Source of the DNA: an uncultured Myxococcales bacterium
Lineage (GTDB): Bacteria > Myxococcota_A > UBA9042
Assembly (NCBI GenBank): GCA_903842345.1
Contig: CAIMLR010000027.1
Location: 153,144-217,143 of the forward strand
Direction of reading: 5' to 3'
DNA: 64,000 nucleotides
Below the pieces are notes generated by a model. The model saw only the letters and a list, made by a program, of their open reading frames with translations. It searched no databases and was not told the DNA's origin. A program made the position numbers and the translations under genes. Shown in pieces: positions 47,308 to 55,847 of this stretch; within the stretch, counting starts at the first letter, position 1, and the number at the start of each line of letters is the position of its first letter.

Positions 47308-50300
47308 TCACCGGGCGATGGCCTTGTAATATTTCTGCAGCCGCTCCGACCAGGTCGGCGGCGCCTTTTGCTGCATCGCCCGCAGGACATCCTGACGGTA
47401 CGCTTCGCCGCCTTCGCCGCGCTCGTCGCCTTGCAGTTTCACCGGCGCTTCGGCCGAATTCATGCCCACCGCGTCGCTTGGCTTCTGCCCCGGCTTGCCG
47501 CCTGACTGCGCCTCATCCAGCATCGACGCCGCGCGCCGGAGCGCATCCAGCGCCTCGCTCGACTGCCGCAGCGCGCGCGACGCATCCGACTGCCCCAGCG
47601 ACTCGCCCGCCTGCCGCATCGTCTCCTCCGCGTGCTCCAGGCGATCGCCAACCTGCCGCTGCAGCGCCGGGTGCGTCTGGGCGTTCTCGTCCAGCTTCTT
47701 CTTGAGCTTCTCCAGCGACCGCCGCAGCTGCTCCTGTTCCTGCGCCTGCGTCTCCAGCTTCTGGTGCGCGCCCGGCTTCAGCATCGCTTGCGGCGACGGC
47801 AGTGCTTCCCGCAGCCGCGCGGACGCCTTTTGGGCCCGCTCCTGCGCCGCCGCCAGCCGGCCATCGTCGGTCTTGCGGCTTTTGTCCGGCACGTCCGGGT
47901 CCTCGGCCAGTTCGCGCCGCGCCGTGCCCAGCTCGTCCTCGGCCTCCATCAGCGCTTGGAGCGCTGCGTCGATTTGCCCGCGCTCCAGACCACCCGCCGC
48001 CGTCTGCAACGCCTGCCGCGCTTCCGCCACGCTGCGACTGCCACGCGACTCCGCCGTCGACATCCGCTGCGGCTGGATTTGGTCGCGCGCTTCTTCCAGC
48101 AGGTCAATCACTTGCGGCATCAGCGTCGCGCGCACGCCGCGGAGGTGCTCCGCCGTCGCGCGATCCTGCTCTTCCGCTTGCGGCCGGATATCGTCGCGCA
48201 GCCGCTCTTCGCCTTCCTGGGCCCGGGAAATGCCGCGCCGCACGTCGCCCACCAGCTTCTGCATCTCGCGCTCTTCCGTCGATCGCTCGCCCTTCACGTC
48301 GTCGGACATGTCCTGCATCGTCTCGGCCATCTGCTGCTGCATCTGGCGCATCCGGTCCAACGCCTCGCGCGACTTGCCCTCCCGCACCAGCTTGCGGATG
48401 TCCTGCAGCGCATTGCGGTGCTCGCCCAGATCGCGCTGCAGCCCGGTCGGCTCCGCGCCCGCGTTCAGGTGCTCCTGCGGGACCACGTGCATCTGTGCCT
48501 GCGCGGCCTCTGCCATTCGCTGCAGTTGCTGTTCGACCTGATCCAGCAGCCTCTCGGCCTCTGCTTGACTCGCTGCGCCCTGGGCATCGGCAAGCTTCTC
48601 CAGCGCCTGCACCAACTGCTTCTCCGTGTCCGCGAGGTTGGCGCCATCGCGGCTCAGCGCGTTCTGGTGTTCAATCACGGCGGCGGCACCCAGCGCGTGA
48701 ACCGCCTGTTCCTCCGCGGCAATCACCAGCGCGTGCTGTCGCTGGAGCCCGGCCATCGCCTGAATCGCGGGGTAGCCCGTGGCATCGCCGTCCACGTGTT
48801 CCACGGACCGCGCCTCGTCGCCGAGCGTCTCGCGGAGGTGCTGCTCGATCTCCAGCAAGTCCGCCGACGTCCGCCCGCGCCCGACAACGTCGTCTGTCCA
48901 CTCGCGCCGCAGCGCCTCCAGCGCGTCCAGCCCGCGCTCTTCTTCCACTGCCAGTTCCGCGCGGCTCTTGAGCGCCACGGGCAGGGCAAGCTGGCTGAGC
49001 GCGGGGTCTTTCTCCAGGCGATCGGCCAGCCGGACCGTCCACAGCGTCGTCAGCCGCGCCAGCTCCTCCAGGTTGCGCGCGTGCTGGCGCTCCGAGGAGA
49101 ACATCCGGATGCGCACTTTCTGCGAAACGCCGCGCCGCTCGCCGTCCAGCGGATCGTCATCCGCCGCTTCCAGTTGCACGACTGCGACTTCACCGGGTCG
49201 CAGCTGCAGTTGGTCCACGACGATCTGCTCGTGAATCTCCGCCGCCAGCGCGCCCGGCGACACCGCGATCGGCCGCCGCTCATCGCCCGCCGCTGGCCGC
49301 GCCACCACGAGGTGGACGACCGCCAGGCCGATGTCATCGGCCGCCTCGCCCTCAATCGCCACGGTCTGCCCGGCTTTCACCTCGATTTCGCCCGCCGGAC
49401 TCTTGATTTGCACCGTCGGCATCTGGTCGGCGCGCGTCTTCAGCGTGCGATAGCCCGCCTCGCGCACCGGCAGGCCGTCCGGATCGAGGCCGCGGTACCG
49501 GTAGCGCAAGGACTCCAGCACGGTATGGCCCCACACGAGGTTGCCGTCCTTGCGCCACGTCGTGGGCAGCGTCTCCAGCCGCGTGCCACCGCCCACCTGC
49601 GTTTCGACCTCGACCGATTTCACGGCAAAGCCCGGGACCGGCATCGCCGCGACTGCCACGTGGCTTCCGCGCAACACTTCGACTTCACTGCCTTCTTCGT
49701 CGCGCGGCGCGACCACTGCGCGGGCATACGCCGGCGGCTCCACGTGCGCCTGCGGGTCCGCAACCAGCGTGCCCACTTCCCGCACTTTCTCGACCTGCGT
49801 CGGCTGCCACAAGTGCCGCCAGAGCGCCGGCGTCGCAACGACCGCCCAGATCCAGCCGATCAACGTCAGTCCCAGGAGCAGCGCCCACTGCGCGACGCGG
49901 CGGCGCAGGTGCTGACGCGCCGTATCGAGGACCGGCAGCAGCCCGGCGGCCTGCGCGATCGCGCGAATGACCAGCAGCGGCGAACCGAGCGGTTGGCCGT
50001 GGGCCGCCTGCGCGCTTGCGGCGATCTCGACGCCGGTCCGCAGTTGCTCCGCGCGGTCGGTGCGGCCGTCCGCCAGCGCTGTCTGATCCGCCGACCAGCG
50101 CGCCAGATCGCGGGAGCGCCAGAGACGCCGCCAGGCATTCCAGGTGGCGAGACTGACAGCGATGACCGCGGCGACGCTGAGCAGCGGGGGCCCCATCCGC
50201 CCGGTCAGTCCGGAGCCGATCACCAGCGCCGCGACAAGCGCACTGAGCGCGAGGCCACCCACAAGCGCCAGCAACACCGCTTCCACGACGATCCACGTCC

Positions 50301-50418
50301 GCCATTGCCGCCGGCGCTGGAGGACTTCGTGCAGGAGCGCCGCGCCCGGTTGCATGCTCGCGCCGCCGTGTGGGGACACGGGCAGAGGGCGACGCAAACG
50401 CGGCAGGGACAGCGCCAT
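47308..50418 (-). CDS. DUF4175-like large membrane protein with long helical Gln/Glu-rich region
   Basis: A 1036-residue protein starting at ATG 50418 (GGAG eight bases upstream). Three hydrophobic segments near the N-terminus (WIVVEAVLLALVGGLALSAL, LLSVAAVIAVSLATW, WALLLGLTLIGWIWAVVAT) are followed by a beta-rich part with KAGQTVAIEGEAADDIGLAV. From about 440 onwards the protein is almost wholly charged helix with many Gln-rich heptads (DRMRQMQQQMAETMQDMSDD), likely coiled coil. This layout matches DUF4175 (TIGR02302-type) proteins, of unknown function. It has its own promoter and ends 161 bases before the clpB start. Confidence 0.78.
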   Translation of the reverse strand: MALSLPRLRRPLPVSPHGGASMQPGAALLHEVLQRRRQWRTWIVVEAVLLALVGGLALSALVAALVIGSGLTGRMGPPLLSVAAVIAVSLATWNAWRRLWRSRDLARWSADQTALADGRTDRAEQLRTGVEIAASAQAAHGQPLGSPLLVIRAIAQAAGLLPVLDTARQHLRRRVAQWALLLGLTLIGWIWAVVATPALWRHLWQPTQVEKVREVGTLVADPQAHVEPPAYARAVVAPRDEEGSEVEVLRGSHVAVAAMPVPGFAVKSVEVETQVGGGTRLETLPTTWRKDGNLVWGHTVLESLRYRYRGLDPDGLPVREAGYRTLKTRADQMPTVQIKSPAGEIEVKAGQTVAIEGEAADDIGLAVVHLVVARPAAGDERRPIAVSPGALAAEIHEQIVVDQLQLRPGEVAVVQLEAADDDPLDGERRGVSQKVRIRMFSSERQHARNLEELARLTTLWTVRLADRLEKDPALSQLALPVALKSRAELAVEEERGLDALEALRREWTDDVVGRGRTSADLLEIEQHLRETLGDEARSVEHVDGDATGYPAIQAMAGLQRQHALVIAAEEQAVHALGAAAVIEHQNALSRDGANLADTEKQLVQALEKLADAQGAASQAEAERLLDQVEQQLQRMAEAAQAQMHVVPQEHLNAGAEPTGLQRDLGEHRNALQDIRKLVREGKSREALDRMRQMQQQMAETMQDMSDDVKGERSTEEREMQKLVGDVRRGISRAQEGEERLRDDIRPQAEEQDRATAEHLRGVRATLMPQVIDLLEEARDQIQPQRMSTAESRGSRSVAEARQALQTAAGGLERGQIDAALQALMEAEDELGTARRELAEDPDVPDKSRKTDDGRLAAAQERAQKASARLREALPSPQAMLKPGAHQKLETQAQEQEQLRRSLEKLKKKLDENAQTHPALQRQVGDRLEHAEETMRQAGESLGQSDASRALRQSSEALDALRRAASMLDEAQSGGKPGQKPSDAVGMNSAEAPVKLQGDERGEGGEAYRQDVLRAMQQKAPPTWSERLQKYYKAIAR

Positions 50419-50456
50419 CTTGGGCTCCGGGGCCAAGCACGGCACCAGCAGCCGTC

Positions 50457-50485
50457 ACGATGCGGGCGGGGCCGACGGTTGTCAA
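50457..50485 (-). promoter_or_regulatory. Candidate promoter of the DUF4175-like gene
   Basis: On the minus strand a perfect TTGACA (50480-50485) is 17 bases from CATCGT (50457-50462). Start predicted near 50450, about 30 bases before the ATG. Confidence 0.5.
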
Positions 50486-50569
50486 CGATTGCGCGGTGAA
50501 TCGGCCCGCCGCGCGCGTCTGCGCCGCCCTTGTTGCCGCTGGTTTGCGTGATCCGGCGGGGCGGGATCC

Positions 50570-50599
50570 TTGACCGTTTTGCGGCGCTCATGGTACTTA
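50570..50599 (+). promoter_or_regulatory. Candidate promoter of the atpI-atpB-atpE group
   Basis: TTGACC (50570-50575) and TACTTA (50594-50599) with an 18-base spacer. The -10 box is weak. Start predicted near 50606, 70 bases before atpI. Confidence 0.4.
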
Positions 50600-50675
50600 G
50601 CGCGCCACGCAAACGCTGCGGCAATGCTGCGTTCTGCGTAACTGAAAGAAACTACAGGGTGTTTTCGCGAAACTC

Positions 50676-51140
50676 ATGTCTCAGCCCGTCGCTCAACCCT
50701 CGCTGGATGCCTCGCCCTCGCACGCTGTGCCGGCGGCCAACGCCTTTGTTGCGTCGGTCGAGCGGATGCACCTTGTGCTGGCGGTGCTGGCGATTGGCGT
50801 CGCGGTGGTCCTGACGCACGGCGCGGCGCTGGGTACGCGCGGTCACTGGACGGCGGTCGTCGCGGGCATCCTGCTGGGTGGCGGCAACTTCCGCGTGCTG
50901 GCGTTCCTGACGACGCGCATGCTTTTGAGCGTGGAGCCTGCCACGCGCAATTCCGCGGTGCTGATGCTGGTCATGAAGCTCGGCGTGCTGGCGATGCTGA
51001 TGCTCGGCGTGTTCCGCTGGGTCAAGCCGGACGGCGTCACGCTGATCCTGGCGATGTCACTGGCCCCGCTGTGCCTGGTTATCGAAGCGATGCGCCGCGG
51101 TGGACGCCTGCCGTCCGTCGCCCATGGGAGTTTGTCGTGA
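50676..51140 (+). CDS. atpI: ATP synthase subunit I-like membrane protein
   Basis: A 154-residue protein with a Pro/Ala-rich N-terminus and four hydrophobic helices (MHLVLAVLAIGVAVVLTHGA, AGILLGGGNFRVLAFLTTRM, SAVLMLVMKLGVLAMLMLGV, GVTLILAMSLAPLCLVIEAM). Position directly ahead of atpB and the GGGNFRVLAF element fit AtpI, which assists c-ring assembly or Mg2+ uptake for the enzyme. The atpB start overlaps its stop by four bases (GTGA). Assignment relies largely on context. Confidence 0.78.
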   Translation: MSQPVAQPSLDASPSHAVPAANAFVASVERMHLVLAVLAIGVAVVLTHGAALGTRGHWTAVVAGILLGGGNFRVLAFLTTRMLLSVEPATRNSAVLMLVMKLGVLAMLMLGVFRWVKPDGVTLILAMSLAPLCLVIEAMRRGGRLPSVAHGSLS

Positions 51141-52093
51141 AGAAACTGCTGACTTCCTTGGCCGCGCTCGCGTGGCTTGCGACCGCGGCTCCCGTTCTCG
51201 CTGAAGAAGCTGCCCACGAAGGCGCGTCCGGCAAGCACCATGAAGAGCCGGGCGAGCCGCCGTACGGTGCGGGCAATGCGGAGCTTTTCACGTGGATGAC
51301 GCCGATCCTGCCCGCCGTGCAGCAGGACGCGATTCGCCAGAAGATCCAAGCGGTCTCGGCCAAGACGTACATCGACAAGAAGCCGTTTGCCGAAGAGGGC
51401 CAGTTGACGCCCGTCGTCATGGCGACGATCGCGTTTGTGCTCGTGCTGATTGGCGCGTTCCTGACGCGGCGCCAGCTGCAGGCTTCTGAAGACGCCGGCG
51501 TGCTGCCCGCGCGCAAGTTCGGCGTGTTTTTCTTCTACGAAGCCATCATCGGCGCGGTGTGGAACCTGATGAAAGGCATGATGGGCGCACAGGAAGCCCG
51601 TCGCCATTTCCCGATCGTCGGCACGCTGGCGTTCTACATTTTCACGATGAACGTGCTGGCGCTGATCCCCGGTGGCGCGCCCGCGACGGCCAACTTGAAC
51701 GCCAACATCGTCATGGGCTTGACGGTGTTCCTGGCGACGCACATCTCCGGCATTCGCGTGCAGGGCGTCGTCGGCTATGCCAAACACTTCATGGGTCCGA
51801 TGCTGGCGCTGGCGCCGCTGATGATCGTCGTGGAGCTCATTTCGCACATGGTGCGGCCGCTCTCGCTGTCGCTGCGTCTTCTCGGCAATATGACGGGTGA
51901 CCACAAGGTGCTGGAAATCTTCCTCGGTTTCCACGTCCCGTTCCTGCCCCTTCCGCTGATGTTCCTGGGTCTGATGGTGGTGTGCATCCAGACCATGGTT
52001 TTCGTGCTGCTGTCGACGGTTTACCTGTCGCTGGCGGTTGAGAAACACGACCATGGTCACGACGCGCACGGTCACGAGGCGCATGGACATTGA
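51137..52093 (+). CDS. atpB: F0F1 ATP synthase subunit a with signal-like N-terminus and His-rich tail
   Basis: Subunit a forms the ion half-channels next to the c-ring. The 318-residue protein starts at GTG 51137 with GGGAG seven bases upstream. Core motifs are normal: FYEAIIGAVWNLMKGMMG, FYIFTMNVLALIPGGAPATA, and the essential Arg in SLSLRLLGNMTGDHKVLEIF. Two features differ from most AtpB: an N-terminal cleavable-looking signal (MKKLLTSLAALAWLATAAPV) with an extra periplasmic loop, and a C-terminal stretch HDHGHDAHGHEAHGH. Signal-like starts are known in deltaproteobacterial AtpB; the His tail I do not recall. The c-subunit gene follows after 124 bases. Confidence 0.96.
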   Translation: MKKLLTSLAALAWLATAAPVLAEEAAHEGASGKHHEEPGEPPYGAGNAELFTWMTPILPAVQQDAIRQKIQAVSAKTYIDKKPFAEEGQLTPVVMATIAFVLVLIGAFLTRRQLQASEDAGVLPARKFGVFFFYEAIIGAVWNLMKGMMGAQEARRHFPIVGTLAFYIFTMNVLALIPGGAPATANLNANIVMGLTVFLATHISGIRVQGVVGYAKHFMGPMLALAPLMIVVELISHMVRPLSLSLRLLGNMTGDHKVLEIFLGFHVPFLPLPLMFLGLMVVCIQTMVFVLLSTVYLSLAVEKHDHGHDAHGHEAHGH

Positions 52094-52123
52094 CAGGGAC
52101 TTCCCGGGCGTCCGCGTCCGGTG

Positions 52124-52179
52124 GGTGTGAGATTTTCCCGGTTTGAAAGATTTTTCAGTGGCCCTTTGGTGTGAGACTT
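52124..52179 (+). repeat. Direct repeat between atpB and atpE
   Basis: GGTGTGAGATTT (52124-52135) recurs as GGTGTGAGACTT (52168-52179), eleven of twelve bases equal, 44 bases apart. They occupy the atpB-atpE gap ahead of a strong GGAGGAG ribosome binding site. Role unknown. Confidence 0.5.
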
Positions 52180-52217
52180 TGTTGCAACGGCTGCGGCCGT
52201 AACCTTGGAGGAGAGTT

Positions 52218-52550
52218 ATGAATCTGAAGCGTATGTTGGCGGCCGCCATCACTTTTGCCTCGACCATGATGCTGTTTGTTTCTTCGGCTTTCGCTGAAGG
52301 CGGCGCGCCCGACAATGCGGACTCGTGGAAGGGCCAGCTGGCTCTCGCCATCGGTCTGGGCCTGGGTCTCGCTGCCGTTGGCGGCGCGATGGGTCAGGGC
52401 AAGGCTGCCTCGGCGGCGCTGGAAGGCATCGGCCGCAACCCGGCCGCGGCTGACAAGCTGTTCACGCCGATGCTGCTCTCGCTGGCGATTATCGAATCGC
52501 TGGTCATCTACTCGCTCGTCATCTCGTTCATGCTGCTCGGCAAGTTCTAA
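52218..52550 (+). CDS. atpE: F0F1 ATP synthase subunit c with N-terminal signal sequence
   Basis: Subunit c forms the rotor ring that binds the coupling ion. The 110-residue protein has a cleavable-looking signal (to about SSAFAEG, residue 27) and then the two-helix hairpin: GLGLGLAAVGGAMGQGKAAS, loop GIGRNPAAADK, and the ion-binding helix AIIESLVIYSLVISFMLL with Glu93. Gln60, Glu93, Ser94 and Tyr98 occupy, at identical spacing, the positions that ligand sodium in the Ilyobacter tartaricus c-ring (Gln32, Glu65, Ser66, Tyr70). This makes Na+ binding possible but not certain. It has a strong GGAGGAG site, fitting the need for many copies. A terminator follows; delta, alpha, gamma, beta and epsilon genes must be elsewhere. 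Confidence 0.96.
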   Translation: MNLKRMLAAAITFASTMMLFVSSAFAEGGAPDNADSWKGQLALAIGLGLGLAAVGGAMGQGKAASAALEGIGRNPAAADKLFTPMLLSLAIIESLVIYSLVISFMLLGKF

Positions 52551-52611
52551 GCCAGCGGTACGTTCCAGGTTGACGGCGGCGGGCCACAAACCGCCGGATG
52601 TTGCGCAGCGC

Positions 52612-52660
52612 AGGCCGCGTCGATCGTCTTTGGGCGATCGATGCGGCCTTGGCTGTTTTT
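52612..52660 (+). terminator. Strong intrinsic terminator after atpE
   Basis: A 17-bp stem (52612-52628 with 52633-52649, two G-T pairs) closed by a TTTG loop is followed within six bases by a run of five T (52656-52660). It lies 62 bases after the atpE stop and marks the end of the atp group. Confidence 0.88.
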
Positions 52661-52664
52661 GCGG

Positions 52665-52693
52665 TTTGCATGGCCGACGGACGCGCCTATCTT
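52665..52693 (+). promoter_or_regulatory. Candidate promoter of the PATAN/TPR gene
   Basis: TTTGCA (52665-52670) and TATCTT (52688-52693) with 17-base spacing, starting just after the atp terminator. Start predicted near 52700. Confidence 0.45.
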
Positions 52694-52790
52694 GGCGTCG
52701 CGGGGGAATTGATCGGCATCAAAGTTGCCGCGTCTCCGATCCTCTGCCAGAGTAGCCGATCCCAAAGCACGCCTTTCCGGGCGCGACGTG

Positions 52791-54797
52791 ATGAGCATGG
52801 CCGAGCAAGTTCAACCGCAGCAAGTTTTCGTCATCGCCGACGACCCGATTGAAGCGGGTATGTTGGCGTTGGATTTGGTGCACGCCGGGTTGGCTGCGCA
52901 GGCGGTGCGCGACGGCGCGACGCTGGCGACGCAGCTGCGCGACGCGGGGAAGGGCCGGATGCCGGCGTTGGTGTCTGCGTTTCGCGATCTGTCGCAGACG
53001 TTTGAGTTGTTTGGCCAATTGCAGGAGCAGGACGTCGCCGCGCGCTACATCGCCGTTGTGCTGCGCAGCCAGCGCGACGCCGCCGAACGGCAGGCCCGTG
53101 AACACGATTGGGCGGGCGTTGCTGTGCGACCGGTCAACGCGGAAGAGTTGGTGGCGCTGGCGGGCGCGAGCGAGACCGCGGGTCGGGCGCCATCGGGTGC
53201 CACGTCCCGCGACGGCGATCTGACGAGCATGCGGCTGCTGGATGTGCTGGCCGGCTTGGTGGACCGCATTCCGCGCTCGGGCGGCGGCAAGAACGTTGTG
53301 CTGGAACTGACCTCGCATGGCCGCACGGGCAAAGTGGCGATCGTTGACGGCGAGCTCATCCACGCGGAATGCGATGGCGAAACCGGCCGGCACGTGCTGG
53401 AACGCTTGGCTTGCTGGCGCACGGGCGTCTGGCACGTGGAGCCGCAGACCTGGACCGGGCCGCCGACGCTGACCGGATCGTCGATCGGCTTGCTGGCTGT
53501 GGCGCAAGAGTACAATCGCCGCGTCGATGAAGCGCGTCAGAACCTGCCGTACACCGACTGCAAATGCACGGTGCGCTGGGAGCGCGTGCGGCCGTTGCCG
53601 GTGGTCGCGGAGGCCATGTTCCGGCGCATCGCCGCAGGCATCGTGCTCGCCGACGCGATTCCGGGTGAAGGCGATGACGAGCTCGAGGCCTACGCCGCGC
53701 TGGAGAACCGCATCAAACGCGGTGCCGTGGTGCCGCAGATTGAGACGACGACCGCGGCGGCTTCCAGTGACACGCCCAACGCCGCTGCGGCCCTGACGCC
53801 ACGCGCCATTCGCGCCGAGTCGTTGGCGTCGTCCGTGCGCACCGGCGTGATCCTGCCCGACGCGGCGGTGCAGCTTCCGACGCGCCCGCATCCGGCGACC
53901 CAGTTGTACCGCGTTGAAGATCCGGTGCAGGGCAATCCGCGCCTGTCGGACAGTCCGCCCGCGCTGCCAATGGGTGGAACCCCGCCCGCGCTGCCGACCC
54001 GTCCGACGTCCGGCATGAATCCGAGCGCGGCGGCGCGCATGCCATCCGGCGTGATGCGCACCAACAGCGTCTCGGCGCTGGACACCTCGCGCTACAACTC
54101 AGTGGAAAACGCGGCGCGCCGCGGCGCGGTCACCGGCTGGTTCGGCGTGGCGATGGCGGAATCCGATGAATCGGCTGCGGAAGTCGACGCGCCATTGCGC
54201 TCGACCGGCCGTCGTGACTCCCAGCAATTGGCGGCGTTTCGCGCGACGCCGCGGCCCGGGGCGGACGGCGATGTACCGCGCCTCTCGGCCAGGCCGTATG
54301 CGTGGTCGCCCGCGAACGACGCGGAAGCGCGCGCGGGTGAAGCCGACGAAGATCGCCACGCCGAAGAGAAGCCCAAGCCGGTCGCGCCAGCGCTGCGTTG
54401 GCCTTGGGCCGTGGCGGGCTTGGCGGCGCTTGTCGCCGTCGTCTTCGCGTTTGCATGGCCGCAGCGTCCCAAGCCCAACGGCAGGCACGGCAACGGCCAG
54501 GATTATCGCCGCGCGGTCAACCTGATTGAGGCGGGCCAGTACGACGATGCGATCAAGCGCCTGCAGGCGGTCATCCAGGCCAAGGACTTTGAGCCCGAGG
54601 CGCTGTTGACGCTCGGCGTGTTGGAAGTCGAGGCGAAGCAGTTCAACAGCGCCCGCACGCATCTGCGCGCCTACCTCGCCAACCCGGCCGCGCGCCACGC
54701 GGAGCGGGCCCAGAAGCTCTATGATTTGGTCTTTGCCGCCACGCCGCCGCAGCCGACTGCGGCCAGTCCGCAGGTTGCTACGCCGACCGGTGGGTAA
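52791..54797 (+). CDS. Pseudo-receiver, PATAN (DUF4388) and TPR protein with one membrane helix
   Basis: A 668-residue protein. Residues about 8-130 read like a response-regulator receiver (QVFVIADDPIEAGMLALDLV, late Pro-Val loop) but no Asp stands at the phosphorylation site. A PATAN/DUF4388 domain follows at about 145-230 (SMRLLDVLAGLVDRIPRSGG, GRTGKVAIVDGELIHAECDG, HVLERLACWRTGVWHVE). Then a long Pro/Ala/Ser-rich linker, one hydrophobic helix (WAVAGLAALVAVVFAFAWP) and a C-terminal TPR-like segment (AVNLIEAGQYDDAIKRLQAV, TLGVLEVEAKQFNSARTHLR). PATAN proteins in myxobacteria often tie signalling to motility; the pil cluster 2 kb downstream is consistent but not proof. Start at ATG 52791 or 52797; no clear ribosome binding site. 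Confidence 0.8.
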   Translation: MSMAEQVQPQQVFVIADDPIEAGMLALDLVHAGLAAQAVRDGATLATQLRDAGKGRMPALVSAFRDLSQTFELFGQLQEQDVAARYIAVVLRSQRDAAERQAREHDWAGVAVRPVNAEELVALAGASETAGRAPSGATSRDGDLTSMRLLDVLAGLVDRIPRSGGGKNVVLELTSHGRTGKVAIVDGELIHAECDGETGRHVLERLACWRTGVWHVEPQTWTGPPTLTGSSIGLLAVAQEYNRRVDEARQNLPYTDCKCTVRWERVRPLPVVAEAMFRRIAAGIVLADAIPGEGDDELEAYAALENRIKRGAVVPQIETTTAAASSDTPNAAAALTPRAIRAESLASSVRTGVILPDAAVQLPTRPHPATQLYRVEDPVQGNPRLSDSPPALPMGGTPPALPTRPTSGMNPSAAARMPSGVMRTNSVSALDTSRYNSVENAARRGAVTGWFGVAMAESDESAAEVDAPLRSTGRRDSQQLAAFRATPRPGADGDVPRLSARPYAWSPANDAEARAGEADEDRHAEEKPKPVAPALRWPWAVAGLAALVAVVFAFAWPQRPKPNGRHGNGQDYRRAVNLIEAGQYDDAIKRLQAVIQAKDFEPEALLTLGVLEVEAKQFNSARTHLRAYLANPAARHAERAQKLYDLVFAATPPQPTAASPQVATPTGG

Positions 54798-54803
54798 GCC
54801 ATC

Positions 54804-55847
54804 GTGAACGCTCCGATTCTCGGCATTGAAACTTCCTGCGATGAGACTGCGATTGGCATCGTTGCCGACGGCGTCGTGCTTGCCAATCGCGTTGCCAGCC
54901 AGATTCCGCTGCACGCGCGCTTTGGCGGTGTGGTCCCGGAAGTGGCCGCGCGCAACCACCTCCTGTCGATCCTGCCGGGGATTGAAGCCGCGCTGGCGGA
55001 TGCCCACCTGACGCCGCAGGACCTCGGTGGCATCGCCGTGACGCATCAGCCGGGGCTCGTCGGCGCGCTGTTGGTCGGTGTGCAGACCGCGCGCACGCTC
55101 GCGCTCTGTTGGAACCTGCCGCTGATCGGCGTGGACCATATCCAATCGCACGTCTGGGCCGCGACGCTGCGGCACCCCGGCGAGCCGATCGTGCCGTTGC
55201 CGGTGCCGTTCCTGGCGCTCGCGGTCTCGGGCGGTCACACGAGTCTGTACCGCGTTGACGGTCCGGGCCAGATGGCGCTGCTCGGGCGGACGCTGGACGA
55301 CGCGGCGGGCGAGGCGTACGACAAGTTTGCCCGCCTGTTGGGGGTCCCGTATCCGGGCGGGCCGAATGTCGACAAGCTGGCGCTCCTCGGCGATCCAACG
55401 CGGTTCAAACTGCCGCGCGGGATGCGCGGACGCGACGACGTGGCGATGTCCTTTTCCGGCCTGAAGACCGCGGCGCGGCTTCACATGGAGGCGCTGCAGG
55501 CGCAGGGGCCGCTGGACGAGACGACCGTTCGCGACCTCTGCGCGTCGTTCCAGCAGGCCGTCGTGGCGCAGCTCGTGCACGTGACGCAGAAGGCTGCGCT
55601 GGCGCACGGTCTGCATGACGTGGTGCTGGCGGGCGGCGTGGCCGCCAATCAGGGTCTGCGCGCGGGGCTCGCGCAGATGTGTGCCGCGCGCGGGCTGCGG
55701 TTTCGCCCCGTGCCGCTGGCGTGGTGCGGGGACAATGGCGCGATGGTCGCGGGACTCGGTGCGGCGCTCCTGGCAGCTGGCCAATCCGACGATCCTCATG
55801 AACTGGACGCAGTGCCGACTGGCCTCGTCAAACGGCGGGCAGGATGA
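54804..55847 (+). CDS. tsaD: tRNA N6-adenosine threonylcarbamoyltransferase
   Basis: TsaD transfers the threonylcarbamoyl group to A37 of ANN-decoding tRNAs. The 347-residue protein starts at GTG 54804. It has the ASKHA fold with ILGIETSCDETAIGIVADG, the metal-ligand His112 and His116 in DHIQSHVWA, LALAVSGGHTSLY, LGRTLDDAAGEAYDKFARLL, MSFSGLKTA and VLAGGVAANQGLR, all conserved. The rsmA start overlaps its stop by four bases (ATGA). Confidence 0.98.
   Translation: MNAPILGIETSCDETAIGIVADGVVLANRVASQIPLHARFGGVVPEVAARNHLLSILPGIEAALADAHLTPQDLGGIAVTHQPGLVGALLVGVQTARTLALCWNLPLIGVDHIQSHVWAATLRHPGEPIVPLPVPFLALAVSGGHTSLYRVDGPGQMALLGRTLDDAAGEAYDKFARLLGVPYPGGPNVDKLALLGDPTRFKLPRGMRGRDDVAMSFSGLKTAARLHMEALQAQGPLDETTVRDLCASFQQAVVAQLVHVTQKAALAHGLHDVVLAGGVAANQGLRAGLAQMCAARGLRFRPVPLAWCGDNGAMVAGLGAALLAAGQSDDPHELDAVPTGLVKRRAG

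Noticed and set aside
47632..50499. Open frame of about 950 codons opposite the DUF4175-like gene
   Set aside because: No motif, composition typical of antisense; the minus-strand protein has membrane helices, a start site with a ribosome binding site and a promoter.
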